Origin: Cristatella mucedo
Lineage: Eukaryota > Bryozoa > Phylactolaemata > Cristatellidae
Assembly: GCA_009760855.2 (NCBI GenBank)
Contig: WPIO01000006.1
Span: 10,397,501 to 10,461,500 of the forward strand
Direction of reading: 5' to 3'
DNA: 64,000 nt
In this document: piece by piece, positions 32,831 to 44,769 of the stretch
Layout: every line of letters starts with the position of its first letter
Numbering within the stretch: the first letter of the stretch is position 1
Notes under the pieces: generated by a model
The model's database searches: none
What the model saw: the letters and a program-made list of their open reading frames with translations, nothing else
Told to the model about the DNA's origin: nothing
Translations under genes and position numbers: made by a program

Positions 32831-35800
32831 GTAATAATAATAATAATATTAATAATAATAATAATAATAAATTTGGTATAGCGCCCTCAGAAAACTCAAT
32901 AATTAAAGGCATTTTAAATTTGCTGCAAAGGAAACACGATCGAATTGTTAGTGGTAGCATGTTAAATAAAATATAATGATTAGGCGTGACATTTACAGGG
33001 TCAGCATGCAAGAATGGTTAGTGGTGGTAGCATGCACAATGTCAGCATGAATAAGCACATAAAGGTCGAATCACAGGGACCCACTAAATGATGTGATAAA
33101 TACGTGCGTTTTAGTTTCTTTTTGAATGTGGTCAAGTCAGGAGATGTCGTGATGCAAATCGGAAGTGAGTTCCAGGCTTTGGGAGCTTACGAACTAGGGG
33201 CACGGTCTACAAAGGATTTGAGGTTTGTGCGAGGTTTGAGTAAATAGTTAGATTCGAAAAGGTACGATGCTTAGCCTGGTGGGGCAGTAGCTCTGATTGG
33301 TAGGCTGGAGCCAAAGAATGAAAGGATTTGAAAGTGAGTGACAAAATCTTGAAGTCAATGCATTGCTCAACTGGCAGCCAGTGCATGTTGGTGAGAACTG
33401 GTGTGATGTGGCAACTGCGACGGTCAAGATAGACGAGCGTAGCTGCAGAGTTTTGCACCAGCTGTAAGTAAGCGCCTGAGTGCTTAGGCTGGGAGAACCA
33501 GCAAGCAGTGAGCTACAGAAGTCACGACGGGATGTCACAAATGCACGAAATAATTTAGATGTTTAGGTATTCGTATCTAAACAAGCTCCAATTTTTAGCA
33601 ATATTCTATGGCTGAAAGTATGCAGACTTGACTATGGAGCTGATGTGGTCGTCTAATGAAAGGTCACTTTGGAACATGACACCTAGATTTCGTGCAGATT
33701 CAACATGATATAGGCAGGTAGAGCTGATTTTGAGCGTTAGCCTTTCCAATTTCTGAATCACACTTCGTTCGCCCATAACTAATAAGATGGTTTATCCTTA
33801 TTTAATTTAAGAAAGTGTGCTGCCATCCACGGGTGGATGTCATCAATACATGCAGCAAGGGAGTTGAGAGAATTCGACGTGCGAGAGGACTGGGAGGGAT
33901 CAAAGCAAAGGTACAACTGAGTGCGATCGGCATATTAGATTTTGCCTGGAAATTACTTTGGTCAGAGGGAGAATATAAACTGTGAAAAGACCAGGACCAA
34001 GCACAGAGCTCGGAGGGACTCCATATTTCAGAGGTTCTTCGGATGACCTTTATCCGTTAACATCAATACTCTAGAGCCTTCTACTGAGGCAGAACCTGAA
34101 CTATCGCAATGCAGTGCCATGATGCCCTGGCGAAATGAGAAACGCTCAAGAACGACTTGGTGATCGATAGTATCACAAGGTGCCGAAAGATCAAGAAAAA
34201 CAAGCAGAGACACTCTACTTAAGTTTGCATTCCTAATTATGTCGTTATACACCCGAAAGCAATGCCGACTCTGTGGATTGATTAGCCCTAAATCCAGCCT
34301 GGAACTTACTAACGAGGTTTGAAGCTTCCATAAAGGAGTTCAGTTTGTCAGCCACGACTCGTTCCAGTGTCTTTGATAGGAACGATAGAAGGGAGACTAT
34401 GTGGAAATTGCTCAAGTTCTCGTAGTCTAGTTTTGCTTTCTTGAGTCGTGGCCTGACTATAGCCTTTTAAAAAGGTGTTTGGACATGACTTGAGGCTAAT
34501 GACGTATTTATGATATTAGTTATGTATGGCAACTGCCGATCAATGCATCGGAGAACCAAGACAGCGGGAAAAGGGTCCAGAGGACTAGTTGTCTTCTTCG
34601 ATTGGGATATGAACTTCAGGACAAGGTCACTAGTGACCTCATAGAATGTAGACATTGAGGTGACCTATGGAATCGAGGAGCAGAATTCCAGGGGATGCTG
34701 CCATCTTAGGGATGGACTCCGTGATCTTGTCTGTCTTGTTGACAAAGAAGATGGAGAAGCGGTCAGCTAGACCATCACAGGGATCATCAGGTAATGAGCT
34801 AATCTGGGAGTGGTTAAGGAGATGGTTGATCGTCGACATCAATATTATTTGATTGTGGGTCTGTGATTCAACAATGTTTTATAGAAGCAAGACTTGGCCT
34901 TTGCTAGGATCGATTGGTACGACCTAAAGTAGTCCTCGTATGCCAGTCGATGGACAATCAGTCTAGATCTGTTTACGCTTTTTCAAACTTTCGCTTAGTA
35001 GACCTAGCTAATTTAATGTCTGTGGTAAACCAAAGGCCGTCTGGACGAAGGTGCACAGTGCGCTTAGTCAGAAGTGAAAACTCGTCGAACATGTCAACTA
35101 GTATTGTGTTGTAGCAAAGCACTAATGACGACAGGTCGGATGGAGGATTGAGCAGCAGTGGCGAAGCAGGTATTCTTGCATGGACAGCATCGACGTCAAA
35201 TGTCTTGTGGTTTTGCGATTCACTAGTGATTTTCGATGTGAGGAGGAGGAGGACACACATTGCAGACTGAATGAGATCTGCTGTGGTTAGATTGGCAGAA
35301 CTTGGTAATAATTGGTGATGATAAAATGCCGTTGTATGGGAAAATCTGATCGCGTTTGTGACCCTTGATGTGAGTAGGGCAATGCACATGAGCCACAAGA
35401 GACAACGAGTCAGTCAGTGCACGAAATTCGTTGCTGAAGACGTCAGATAAGTTATCAAAAGGAATGTCGAAATCACCCATAATGAAGAAAGATTAATTGT
35501 TTGCACGAAAAATCGAAATGAGATCAGAGAAATCTGAGATAAAGGAGGACTTGGTTCCTGGTGGGCAAAAGACTACTGCCACCATCGGTAGGTCGTTATT
35601 TGGTAAAATCAAGACAATAGATTCGAAATACTGCTTTGAGGATACTGCAAACGGCTTGAAATCGAAGTTATAGCGACTGCACCTCCAGTTTTGATTGATC
35701 TAGAGGTGTGAAAAAAGGAGAAGCTAGATGGGGTTGTGTCTTTAATTGTCGGACAGTTTACCGATTTTAGCCAAATTTCAGTCAAGGCGATCAGATCGAG

Positions 35801-35900
35801 GCCTTTCAGAAATAAGGTCACTTATAAATAGGGATTTATTGAACATTGAGTGAGGATTCCTAAGACAAGCGTTAAGTTGGGCCGCCTATGTTATAGCCTA
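32831..35900 (-). mobile_element. CR1-like LINE, nearly full length, decayed
   Basis: Starts on the left with an (AAT)n tail and 3' hairpin, passes through the whole RT with frameshifts and stops, and continues into the endonuclease. Endonuclease remnants include GDFDIPFDNLSD, HVHCPTHIKGHKRDQI and GLDLIALTEIWL, then an NKSLFISDLIS-like stretch near 35830. It is the only copy in the window reaching the endonuclease. The CR1-clade assignment rests on RT and endonuclease motifs. Confidence 0.88.
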
Positions 35901-37960
35901 CCTGATGACTACCAAGTTAGAGAATCTACCGTAACGCTTGATGTACAACGCAATGAGCTGTTCGATTCAATGCTATGCAAACCAAGCAAACAGGTACTCA
36001 GCTCGCAGTTCCCGCCAAACGAGAGGCATCTCAGCTCGCGGTCCCGCCCCCCCCCCCCCCCGGCGTAGGCTCCAGAGCGCTTTTCTTTTTTTTAATGCAT
36101 AATTCACGGATCTTAGCAACAGCAATAAAATCTAGGAATGCATTTGAACTACGATAACGAAGCTATAAAAGATGAGAGCGCGCGATCATAGCTAACGTGC
36201 AGTTTACAAGCTGCAGGCGTATCTAACGCCGTCGCCGGCGTGGGAGACCCAGCGGCCGGAGGTGATAAGCGTTTAGATGTCGGTGAGCACGTATATTCTT
36301 ACACGCCATGGTCGTACAACAAACAGATCTTAGCCGTATCGGTTTCCGTATACGATGTTCGAAAGAACTTTGGTTTTTGGAAGGTAATTCTGCAATGGAC
36401 AAGAAAAGCTAGCAGCGCTTGCTATCGGGAGGCGAAAACGTCTGTTTTTTTCAGAAAACGAAAGCCTTTTGAAAAGGCTACCATGTTTTTGTGGGGGAGT
36501 GGCTGAAGGGGCCAGCCGGATGGTGTAGATTCGACGCTGTCTCCCGAAAAGCCGCCAAGAGCGATGCCAAAAATGTATTACGTTTGAATCTCTTTCGGAG
36601 CTCGACTTCCGAGTTGTTGATCTTTTGAGGGTGGGCTGAAAAAAGCTTTCAGAAAGAACTATGCAGATTTTTAAATGGCGACGAACAGCGCGTACTGAGA
36701 AACACAAGTCGTGTAAGGGATGATTGTTAATATTACCAGGTCCTTTCGACTCTAACCCGCTGCCACAGCACGGTCTAATGAGCAACGTCTGTACAGTCTT
36801 CACGTCCCGCCCTCGATAGCTAGGTAGCCTCCACCATCTCCCTGAGCGTCTCTCTTTTTCCGAGAAATGGCTGCCGAACTTGAACAGCTACCGCGGAGGC
36901 TTTCCGGGCGGCAAGCAGCTTCAAGGCTTTTTGGAATGCGTTAGTAGAATTTCATACTATTTCCCGTGCGCTCTATCGACAAAACGGACTGCCAATGTCA
37001 CCAGAACCGCTGGCCCTACCCTAAATCTTAACGTATTCCACTTTGTGGGGCTACAAAATCAATTTTTCCTGGAGAATAGACAAGCTAAATGCCGTGAAGC
37101 TCTGCTGATACTCTGTGCACAGTTGCTTCCACAAATACGGTTGCTACTTGAATTTCTAGCAGCCGATTTGCGGCGAATCGGCCGCTAGAAACTGCTACAG
37201 CGGCAGCACAAGAGCCTCTGCGACCATCGTAAGCTGCAGGACTCGAAGCTGCAACCGGAGTCGCGAAATACGGAAACCGTGTTCACGAGCTGATGCGAAT
37301 CTTAGTCCTATCATGAGTACTGCCGGAAAAAGTGCAGCACATGAGGAGATGGCGCCGCCGTTTTCATCCACCATTTTTATCCGAAATATGGCCGTCCCGA
37401 GGACTCGGCTACTATCCAGCCGTAATGTGACGCGTCAATGCTAAAGGTAGCGTCTACGTTATTGCTTTTCATTAGCTTAGGATCCTTTTGCAAAGCTTTG
37501 TGAAACAATCAATCTTGGAAACGAGTGTTCGCTGCAGTATATGAATGGGTGCATAGACCAAAAAGAGTTAACTGGATTCTGATGATAGAAACGGAAGAAC
37601 ACTCGGATCGAAGCACTTTGAGACTGGCCTCTAAATGAACGTACTGCCCTGACGCAGTCAAGTCGGCGTACTTTCAGCTAAGGAATGCATCGCTCCCGCG
37701 TTCGATGTGGCTACAGCTGCACCTCCCTAGTCCCACGAGCCGCCACGGTACGCCTACGACGGCTAGAAGGCGGCGCGAGCGTCTGACCCTGATAGCCAGG
37801 CGGCGTGTATGACACTCGCTTTTAACAAACTTGATTTTTCTCGAGGCCTCGATATCGCAACTATGGGTATGCGTCGACTAAACCGAGTGGCTACAAAATT
37901 GCATTAGAACTCGGATAGCTACCATAAGTCTGAGACAATAACAGATGCTCGCAGTCATCA
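35900..37960. other. Intergenic, nothing firmly identified
   Basis: A 15-bp C run near 36047. Open frames at 36240-36506 and 36880-37188 (+) have no recognisable domains and no flanking splice partners. ATGGCGCCGCCGTTTTCATC near 37350 is GC-rich but not followed by a long frame. Confidence 0.35.
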
Positions 37961-37963
37961 TAA

Positions 37964-38932
37964 TTATTCCGCCGCAAGCACAACATTCTCGTAAGCGTGC
38001 ATCGTCGCTGCGTTCTCGTAGAGGCAGTCGTCAGCTGCAGCGACGGCGTCGCCGCCGCCATCGGCAGACGCGACCCATCGGTCCTCGTCGCTGCTAAGGG
38101 AAACAGCGTCTGGATGTACGCGCAGCGAGTACAGAGGGTTCGACAGAGAATTGTCGGCATCGTTCAAGGAATACGCGCGGTTCTCCGCGTCGACAATCGC
38201 ATAGCCCAGTATCACGTCCGGAGCTGTCGACGCGACCGCCGCCGCCGTCGCAGCAGCGTCGCTAGACAGAATCCGAATGGGCGGCGCCTGAGCGTTTCGG
38301 CCGCCGCCGTCGCAGCAGCAGCCGCCGCTCGCGTAGGGCAGCTTTGTCAGCGCCGGCCTCCGCCGCTGACAAAGCTGCCGCGCCAGGAGCGCCGCCAAAA
38401 GCAGAGCCACCGCGGACGGCACGGTCGCAGCGACGGCAACTTGCCAACTTGCGTATCCGTCGTCGGCGTCGGACGTCCGAAGAGCGAGCGCGTACGTCGC
38501 GGCGGTGGCGGCGTCGTCAGCAACCGGCGGCGGCCGTGCGGCGGTCGTCGCCTTCGCCGCCGTCGCCTCTGCCGCCTTCGCCGCCGTCGCCTCTGCCGCC
38601 TTCGCCGCCGTCGCCTCTGCCTCCTTCGTCGCCGCCGGACTGCGACGCCGGACTGCGGCGTTGGCCCGCGAGCCGCCCTCGCTTCCGGCGGACGCCTTCG
38701 CCGCCGCGCCCGCTGACGCGACGCCGCCGCGAGAGGACGGGCCGGCGCGAGCTGCCGCCGCCGACGACGGCGACGAGGTCGCAGCAGAAGCCGATGCGCC
38801 ACCTCGCTGCTCCTGCTCCTGCGCGGTCGATTCAGGCCGACTCCGGGCCGCCGCTCTGCTCACCAGGCCGTCGCCGGCGGTCGCGGCCAGCAGCCCAAGC
38901 ACCACTGCCAAGCCGAAGCAGCCGCCCGCCAT
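37964..38932 (-). CDS. Ala-rich type I membrane protein with NPLY and tandem YEN tail motifs
   Basis: 322 codons, no intron. The Met at 38932 is chosen because a signal peptide follows directly (MAGGCFGLAVVLGLLAATAG); the frame stays open a further 160 codons upstream, so the start is uncertain. Residues 23-160 are Ala/Ser-rich, Cys-free, probably extracellular, with repeats of KAAEATAA at about 103-130 and an RRRS site. A membrane segment at about 163-184 (VAVAATVPSAVALLLAALLA) is followed by RRR. The tail has a CCC cluster, NPLY (265-268), YENA (305) and YENV (314). NPxY binds PTB or endocytic adaptors and pYxN is the Grb2 SH2 consensus. I do not recognise an orthologue. DNA here is CpG-rich, so an artefactual frame is possible. 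Confidence 0.5.
   Translation of the reverse strand: MAGGCFGLAVVLGLLAATAGDGLVSRAAARSRPESTAQEQEQRGGASASAATSSPSSAAAARAGPSSRGGVASAGAAAKASAGSEGGSRANAAVRRRSPAATKEAEATAAKAAEATAAKAAEATAAKATTAARPPPVADDAATAATYALALRTSDADDGYASWQVAVAATVPSAVALLLAALLARQLCQRRRPALTKLPYASGGCCCDGGGRNAQAPPIRILSSDAAATAAAVASTAPDVILGYAIVDAENRAYSLNDADNSLSNPLYSLRVHPDAVSLSSDEDRWVASADGGGDAVAAADDCLYENAATMHAYENVVLAAE
38565..38630 (-). repeat. 24-bp in-frame tandem repeat
   Basis: About 2.7 units of a 24-bp GCC/GTC-rich repeat, coding KAAEATAA on the - strand. It lies within the putative ectodomain of the membrane protein at 37964-38932. Confidence 0.9.
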
Positions 38933-39738
38933 TAGCGTTGCTCCGCCTGCCGCCGCGGCACTACCCGGCTCAAATGGCTTCACGAAGCCGCCGCCCGCCG
39001 CCGCTGCCACCGTCGGCTGGCCATGTAACCGGAGCTCGATGCGTAGGCGGGCGCGCGCGAGTAACCTCGCGGCGGCGGCGGCCTCACCGGTGGGCGTGGG
39101 CCGGGACTGGTATGCCGAACGCGTCGGCGTCGCGGCGAAACGAGAGCGAAATTCCGCGCGGCGGCGGTGGACGCGCGGCGCGCAGGCGCGGACGGAGGCC
39201 GGCGGCACTGTCGTTTGACGTCGGCTCGCCAGAGGGACCACCTTTTCGCAAAAGCCTCTCACCGGGGTCTCGCGCGGAGCTATGCCACGCGATTTCATTA
39301 CTCGCAGACGAACCGGAAAGCTGGCGGCCGTTGGTCGTCGGCGCATAAGAACGATGCAAATCGCCACCGGCTCGCGACATGCGATCGAGGCCGGCCACGA
39401 GCGCTTTCGCACACCGGCCGCGGCCTCGGTCGTCAGTTCCGGAAAATGCAGCCCCTAAGATGGATGAGCTCTAAATGCGCGAATGCCGAGAACGAATGAA
39501 CTATGTGCGAAAAACACTCATTCGGACTAACTGGCCCGTGCTCCAACTGCCCTCAGTTGAGTGTCGTGAGATGAGATGTTCCGGTTATGCAACGCTCTCG
39601 GATAAACCTCGGTAGCTAGTACGAAACTCAAACCTTTTCGGAATCGCGCCTATAGTTCGCATGTTTCTAAAGCCTGGAATTCATTCCCGGCTGACGTCAC
39701 GACATCCTCTGGCTTGATGACATTTAAAAGAAGCTAAA

Positions 39739-40440
39739 ATCCGCGATGGCTCAATAGGTAAGGCGGTTACTTTTCACGACCTCGGGAGCGAGGTCGTGGG
39801 TTCGAATCTGCGGTGGGTGATATATAATAAGAAGAATAATACACTTGATAAAACACCCCCAGATGATACATTCTCTTTCTAGGCGCTTTAAATTTGCTGC
39901 AAAGGAAACGCTATCGAATGGTGAGTAATATCATGCTTGATAAACAACCTGAATAACATGGTTAGGGGTGACATGCACAGGGTCAGCAAGCAAGTGTGGT
40001 TAGTGGCAGCGTGCACAGTGTCAGCACGCATAAGCACATAAAAGACGAATCACAGGTACCCACTAAATACTGTCACAAATAGGTGAGTTTTAATTTTTTT
40101 TTTAATGTGGTCAAGCCAGTGGATATCGTGATGCAAGTCGGGAGTGAGTTCCGCGCTTTGGGAGCATACGAACTAGAGGCACAGTTTCCAAAGGATTTGA
40201 GGTTTGTACGAGGCATAGGTAAACAGTTGGTTTCCGAATAGCGGGTGGTACTAATGCTTGGCCTGGTGGGGGAGTAAATCTGATAGTTAGACTGGAGCCA
40301 AAGAATGAAGGAACCTAAAAGTGAAAGACAAAATCTTGAAGTGATCTTGCATTGCCGCTCCCCTGCAAGCGGTGGTAAGAGCCTTTGAGGCTCTTCTGTT
40401 GCCATACAAAAGAGGCTTTAAAGTCAGCTACTATTTATTG
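39739..40440 (+). mobile_element. SINE2 interrupted by a reversed LINE
   Basis: Head 39739-39821 (GATGGCTCAATAGGTAAGGC, B box GGTTCGAATC) and tail 40341-40440 (CTGCAAGCGGTGGTAAGAGC, CCATACAAAAGAGGC). Removing 39822-40345 restores a continuous SINE2. GTGAT occurs on both sides of the inner insert (39817-39821 and 40341-40345). Confidence 0.82.
39822..40340 (-). mobile_element. CR1-like LINE inserted in SINE2
   Basis: Reversed 3' end: AATAATACACTTGATAAAAC, then the 3' noncoding region and the last coding segment (LKSFGN, SYAPKARNSLPTC). 5' truncated, flanked by a GTGAT duplication. Confidence 0.85.
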
Positions 40441-40739
40441 TTTATTTTTTTTAAATGCATTTACTTATCACAGCATTTAATGAGTCCGCGTGATTCTTCC
40501 TTTGGGATCTGACACGTACTGATACTGTGCGTGCTGCAACTGACCGCATTTGCATTCTGAACCTGTGTATGCCACCACTAACCGTGTCATACTTGTTGAC
40601 ATTGAGCATGCTAACGCTAACCATTCGACCATGCTTCCTTTACAACAAATACAAAGTGCCTAGAAAGAGGTAAGTTTTCTGATGGCGCTATACAAATGCG
40701 TTGCTATTATTCTATTATTGTAATTCCTTGAAGGTAAGT

Positions 40740-41780
40740 GTTGAGGGTAAGTAACCGTTAAGCGTGGTGGAACGAGAGGGAGGGAGTTTGCATTGGGCCG
40801 CCGTAGGACTCAAAGGCGTCGGTGAAGGCACTCGCTTGGCGATTTACGATGTGCTGGATGCGTCTGCAACGCACCGCGGCCGCAATGCAGAAGGAACAAA
40901 GAGCGCTTCTTCGCATCGCGAGTGCTGCGCTGAGCACTTGACACTGAGCACCCGCGAAACGCGAGAGAAGTCTTTTCGGCGACAATAGAAATGAGCCCGT
41001 AACTCCTGACGACGGCTGCGGTGCTGCCCGAGCAGACCGCTGCAGCCCGAGCTTGCAGACAGCGACAGGACAAACGCGAAAGTACCCAGCAGCGCCGGCA
41101 GACGATCGACGATCGCAATCCGAAGGATTCTCGAAGGAGCCAGTAACTGAAGAAATGGCTATTAACTGGCGCAGAGATTGCAGGGGCGTGCAAGACGACC
41201 GACCGAGAGCGAGGCTAGCAGCGATGCTTGAGGGGGCGGGGCGGGGCACTGGAGCGGAGGAGGGCCAGCGGCTAGAGCTCATTGCTGCAGAGCGCAAGCT
41301 GTGCTACTAGAAAGTGCAGAGTGCAGAGGAGCGAAAACGGCCAGGTCACGGCGGCCATGATAGAAATTTGAGCGTCTGCGGTACGGGAACGAGGAGGATA
41401 CGAGCATTGATGGGGACGCGCTACGATCGCAATGAGTAATACTTATACAACTTATTTTAAATGCTTCGCGTCCCTCTCCACTCCTGATGCCCATGTGGTG
41501 GTCCCGACTGCACTGGCTGCTCTGAGGCTCGAATGCTCACTGAACAGTGAAGCTCTTCGTAAAGCGCTCAAGATCTTACGATAACGTATCGCGATTCTCG
41601 CCCGAGGCACTGCTAGCCCACCAATGTTAGACACAAGAGGCTTGCTGTGTGGCCACGGATAGACATTTATTTAGCTGCGAAGCCTAAATTTTCTGTCCGG
41701 ATGAAGATTCGATCACGAAACATGCCAATACATTAAATCTATATTGGTCGGAGTGAGACTATGCATTAAATGAGCAGAAT
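40740..41780. other. Unassigned, open on both strands
   Basis: A 179-codon open frame on the - strand (40758-41297) and shorter ones on the + strand overlap it. The composition is Ser/Ala/Arg-rich without domains, membrane segments or splice partners. I do not call a gene. Confidence 0.35.
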
Positions 41781-41838
41781 AATAATAACAATACATTTGT
41801 ATAGCGCCCTCGGAGAATTAAATCTTTTTCTAAGCTGG
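41778..41838 (-). mobile_element. LINE or SINE1 3' end fragment
   Basis: AATAATAATAACAATACATT then TGTATAGCGCCCTCGGAGAA and ATCTTTTTCTAAGC: the shared 3' hairpin in reverse. Too short to tell which family it belongs to. Confidence 0.6.
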
Positions 41839-42032
41839 GCCCCTGGGTCTAAGCCGAGTGGTAAGGTGTGTAGTTTGGTTCATACATCAGAGAGCCAGCC
41901 GATGAACAATGTCAACGGTTTATTGCTCAAGGCATGGAGCCGCAAGACGCACGACTGCCTTCGCCCCCTTCTCACACTCGAGTCTCCTCTCCTCGCCTCC
42001 GGCTGTCCCTGGGCCGACCCCGATGGTGAATC

Positions 42033-42178
42033 CACCAGCCGTGATGGCTCCCTAGCTAAGGCAGTTGCTTTTAACGTCCTCGGTCCCTAGGGCGTGGGTT
42101 CGAATTCTTCGGTGGGCGAGCCGTAAAGGCTCTCTGTCACTATACAAAAAAGAGGCTGTTCAATCAGCTAGGATTTTT
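42033..42178 (+). mobile_element. SINE2 copy, shortened
   Basis: AGCCGTGATGGCTCCCTAGC, GGTTCGAATTC (B box), then a deletion of the central hairpin, and CTATACAAAAAAGAGGCTGT at the tail. Confidence 0.8.
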
Positions 42179-42309
42179 TTTAATCTGTTCACCAGCGGGT
42201 TATCGGCCTGTGTCAACGCCTCATTAGAAGCGGACCACAGCTGCGCACGGGCCCCTTTTGAGGATGCTCCCACCAGCTGTTGAGGAAAGAAGCTGTACCA
42301 GCCCACATG

Positions 42310-42462
42310 CAATCGAACTACAAGGTGCTCGCTCTTCACGACTGAGGTCATGGATTTGAGTCATGCAGTAAGTGATTCTTTATTAATTGCCCACAGCAAG
42401 CAGTGGTAATAGCCGTTAAGACTCCCTGCCTCTATACAAAGGAGGCTGCTAAATCAGCTAAC
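42310..42462 (+). mobile_element. SINE2 copy, old
   Basis: Diverged: GGTGCTCGCTCTTCACGACT, ATTTGAGTCATGCAG, AAGCAGTGGTAATAGCCGTT, TATACAAAGGAGGCTGC. Confidence 0.7.
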
Positions 42463-42509
42463 CTAATAGTGAGCGAGATATAGCAAGAGAGAGGGAAAGA
42501 GAGACCGAG

Positions 42510-42513
<4 letters not shown>

Positions 42514-42594
<81 letters not shown>

Positions 42595-42609
42595 GAGGGA
42601 GAGAGAGAC
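42514..42609 (+). repeat. (TA)n(GA)n compound microsatellite
   Basis: About 37 bp of TA followed by about 60 bp of GA with a few interruptions. Confidence 0.95.
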
Positions 42610-42914
42610 AGACAGACAGCTAGAGGCAGAGAGCACTCTCCTGATTTCGGCTTCGCAACTGCAGCCAGACTGGTGGTGCACTGAAGCTATTGGTTTCAGA
42701 GGATTGCAGCCAAGGTCAGAGAGGCCAAAAAAGAGGCCGTAAGTTCAGCGGCAGCGTAGTCACAGCAAATATAGCTTCGTTTTTTCATACGGCCTTGTCA
42801 AGATTAGATAAAGGCACAGTGCCCATAGTAGGCTGTTCAACATGGTCGCCACAGCATTTATATTTAAGTTAAATAAACACCTTTATAGTGATATTTTATG
42901 CTTAAGAATTTCTC

Positions 42915-43075
42915 TCTAATCCCTAAATGCTGAACCCTTAAATCTAAACTCTTAACCCAAAAATTAAAAACCCTTAAATAGAAAATATCAACCATAAACT
43001 CAAAGAAAAACTCAACCGTATACCGCAGGCCCAAATGCAAACAAATGCTAAACACTAAACCCAAAATCCTTTGTG
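42915..43075. repeat. Degenerate CCCTAAA-like repeats
   Basis: Many scattered variants of the form CCCTAAA, CCCTTAAA and CTAAACACTAAACCC over 160 bp. It looks like a heavily mutated short tandem repeat related to a telomere-like heptamer; it is not in register. Confidence 0.4.
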
Positions 43076-43194
43076 TTGAGCGGCTCGCCATTGTTGCCAC
43101 ATTGGTGCCACATTTCAGGGCTCCAGTTGCACCAGCTTGCTGTGTCGCCGAGTAATTATGGTATGCCATACGACCGAATGCCGTTTACCGTGCG

Positions 43195-44765
43195 ACAAAG
43201 AGCGGAGCAACTGAACTTGAGCAACTACCGCCAGTCTCCCTTCTACCATTCCTTTCAAAGACACTGGAACGGGTCGTGGCGGACCAGCTGAACTCATGTA
43301 TTGAAACTTCAAACCTTGCTAGTAAGTTCAAGTCTGTCTTTAGAGCTAATCACTCAACAGAATCAGCATTGCTTAGGGTGTACAACGACCTACTTAGGAA
43401 TGGGAATGCAGACATAGGTAGAGTGTCTCTGCTTGTTTTTCTTGATCTTTTGGCAGCTTTTGATACTATCGATCACAAAGCTCTTCTAGAGCGCCTCTCA
43501 TCTCGACTGGGAATCACTGGCACTGTTCTTTAATGGTTCAGGCCCTATCTCAGAGGGAGACTCCAGAGTATTGATGTGAATGGACAAAGATCATCCGAGG
43601 TACCTCTGAAATATGGGGTACCGCATGGGTCCCTGCCAGGTCCGGTTCTTTTCGCGGTTTATACTCTCCCTCTTGCTGATGTGATTTCCAAACGCACTCC
43701 AGGCTTTCACTTCTATGCGGATGACACTAAGTTGTACCTTTGCTTTGATCCCTCCCAGCCTTCGAGCACCTCGAATTCTCTCAACTCCCTTGCTGCATGT
43801 ATTGATGACATCCGCACATGGATGGCAGCAAATTTTCTAAAACTGAACGATAATGCAACTAACTTACTAGTTACGGGAAAACCCAGTATGATTCAGAAAT
43901 TGGAAAGGCTAACGCTCAAAATCGGCTCTACCAGAATATCTCCTGTTGAATCAGCTCGAAATCTAGGTGTCATATTCCCAAGTGACCTCTTGTTTGACGA
44001 CCACATCAGCTCCACAGTTAAGTCTGCCTACTTTCAGCTACATAGCATTGCTCAAATTCGGGCTTGTTTAGATAAGGATACCATGTCTAAGTTGGTCCAT
44101 GCATTTGTGACATCCCGTCTTTATTTCTGTAACTCACTGCTTGCTGGCTCTCCTGGCATGTGCAATCAGGCGATTGCAGCTGGTGCAAAACTCTGCAGCT
44201 AGGCTTGTCTGTCGTGAGCATCACAGTTGCCACATCACACCACTTCTCGCCGACCTGCACTGGCTACCAGTAAAGCAACGGATCGACTTCATCTTTGGCT
44301 CCAGCCTGCCTATCAGATCTACTCCCCCACTAGGTCAAGCATCGCACCACCCACTTTTCGGAATCTAACTGTCTACCTATACCTCCTACAAACCTCAAAT
44401 TCTTTGGAAACTGTGCCTCCTAGTTCGTATGCTCCCAAAGCCTGGAACTAACTCCCGACTTGCGTCACGACATCCCCTGACTTGACCACATTTAAAAAGA
44501 AGCTAAAACGCACGTATTTATCACATCATTTAGTGGTTCCCTGTGATTCGACCTTTATGTGCTTATTCATGCTGACATTGTGCATGCTGCCACTAACCAC
44601 ATTTGCATGCTGACCCTGTGCATGTCACCCATAACTATGTTATTCATGTTGTCTATCAAAGCATGATATTACTCACCATTCAGTCGCGGTTCGTTTTGCA
44701 GCAAATGTAAAGCGCCTAGAAAGAGATTGAGTTCTCTGAGGGCACTTTATCAAGTAAATTACCCG
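43195..44765 (+). mobile_element. CR1-like LINE, 5' truncated, few lesions
   Basis: Codes NYRQSPFYHSF (frameshifted), then LNSCIETSNLASKFKSVFRA, LLVFLDLLAAFDTIDHKALL, a TAA where the intact copy has Trp (GTVL-stop), YGVPHGSLPGPVLF, FHFYADDTKLYL, KLVHAFVTSRLYFCN, and the 3' end with hairpin near 44712. Frameshifts near 43260 and 44140-44200 and the internal stop mark it as dead. Closely related to the 29.5 kb copy. Confidence 0.92.
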
Positions 44766-44769
44766 TCGT

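Larger units (their letters stand above)
39625..40730 (+). mobile_element. CR1-like LINE 3' end split by a SINE2
   Basis: Left part 39625-39738 codes the SYAPKAWNSL-like and TFKR(K)L region and stops at AAGAAGCTAAAA. The right part starts at about 40441 with the next consensus bases (ATTTACTTATCACAGCATTT) and runs to the 3' hairpin (GCCTAGAAAGAGGTAAG) near 40660 and a short TTATT tail. What lies between is a SINE2 with a second LINE inside it. Confidence 0.82.

Noticed and set aside
38344-39348. 334-codon + strand open frame opposite the membrane-protein gene
   Set aside because: Arg/Pro-rich shadow of the Ala-rich - strand frame in CpG-rich DNA; no domain, signal or membrane segment.
40758-41297. 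179-codon - strand open frame
   Set aside because: Low-complexity Ser/Ala composition, overlapped by other open frames on both strands, no motifs or splice context.
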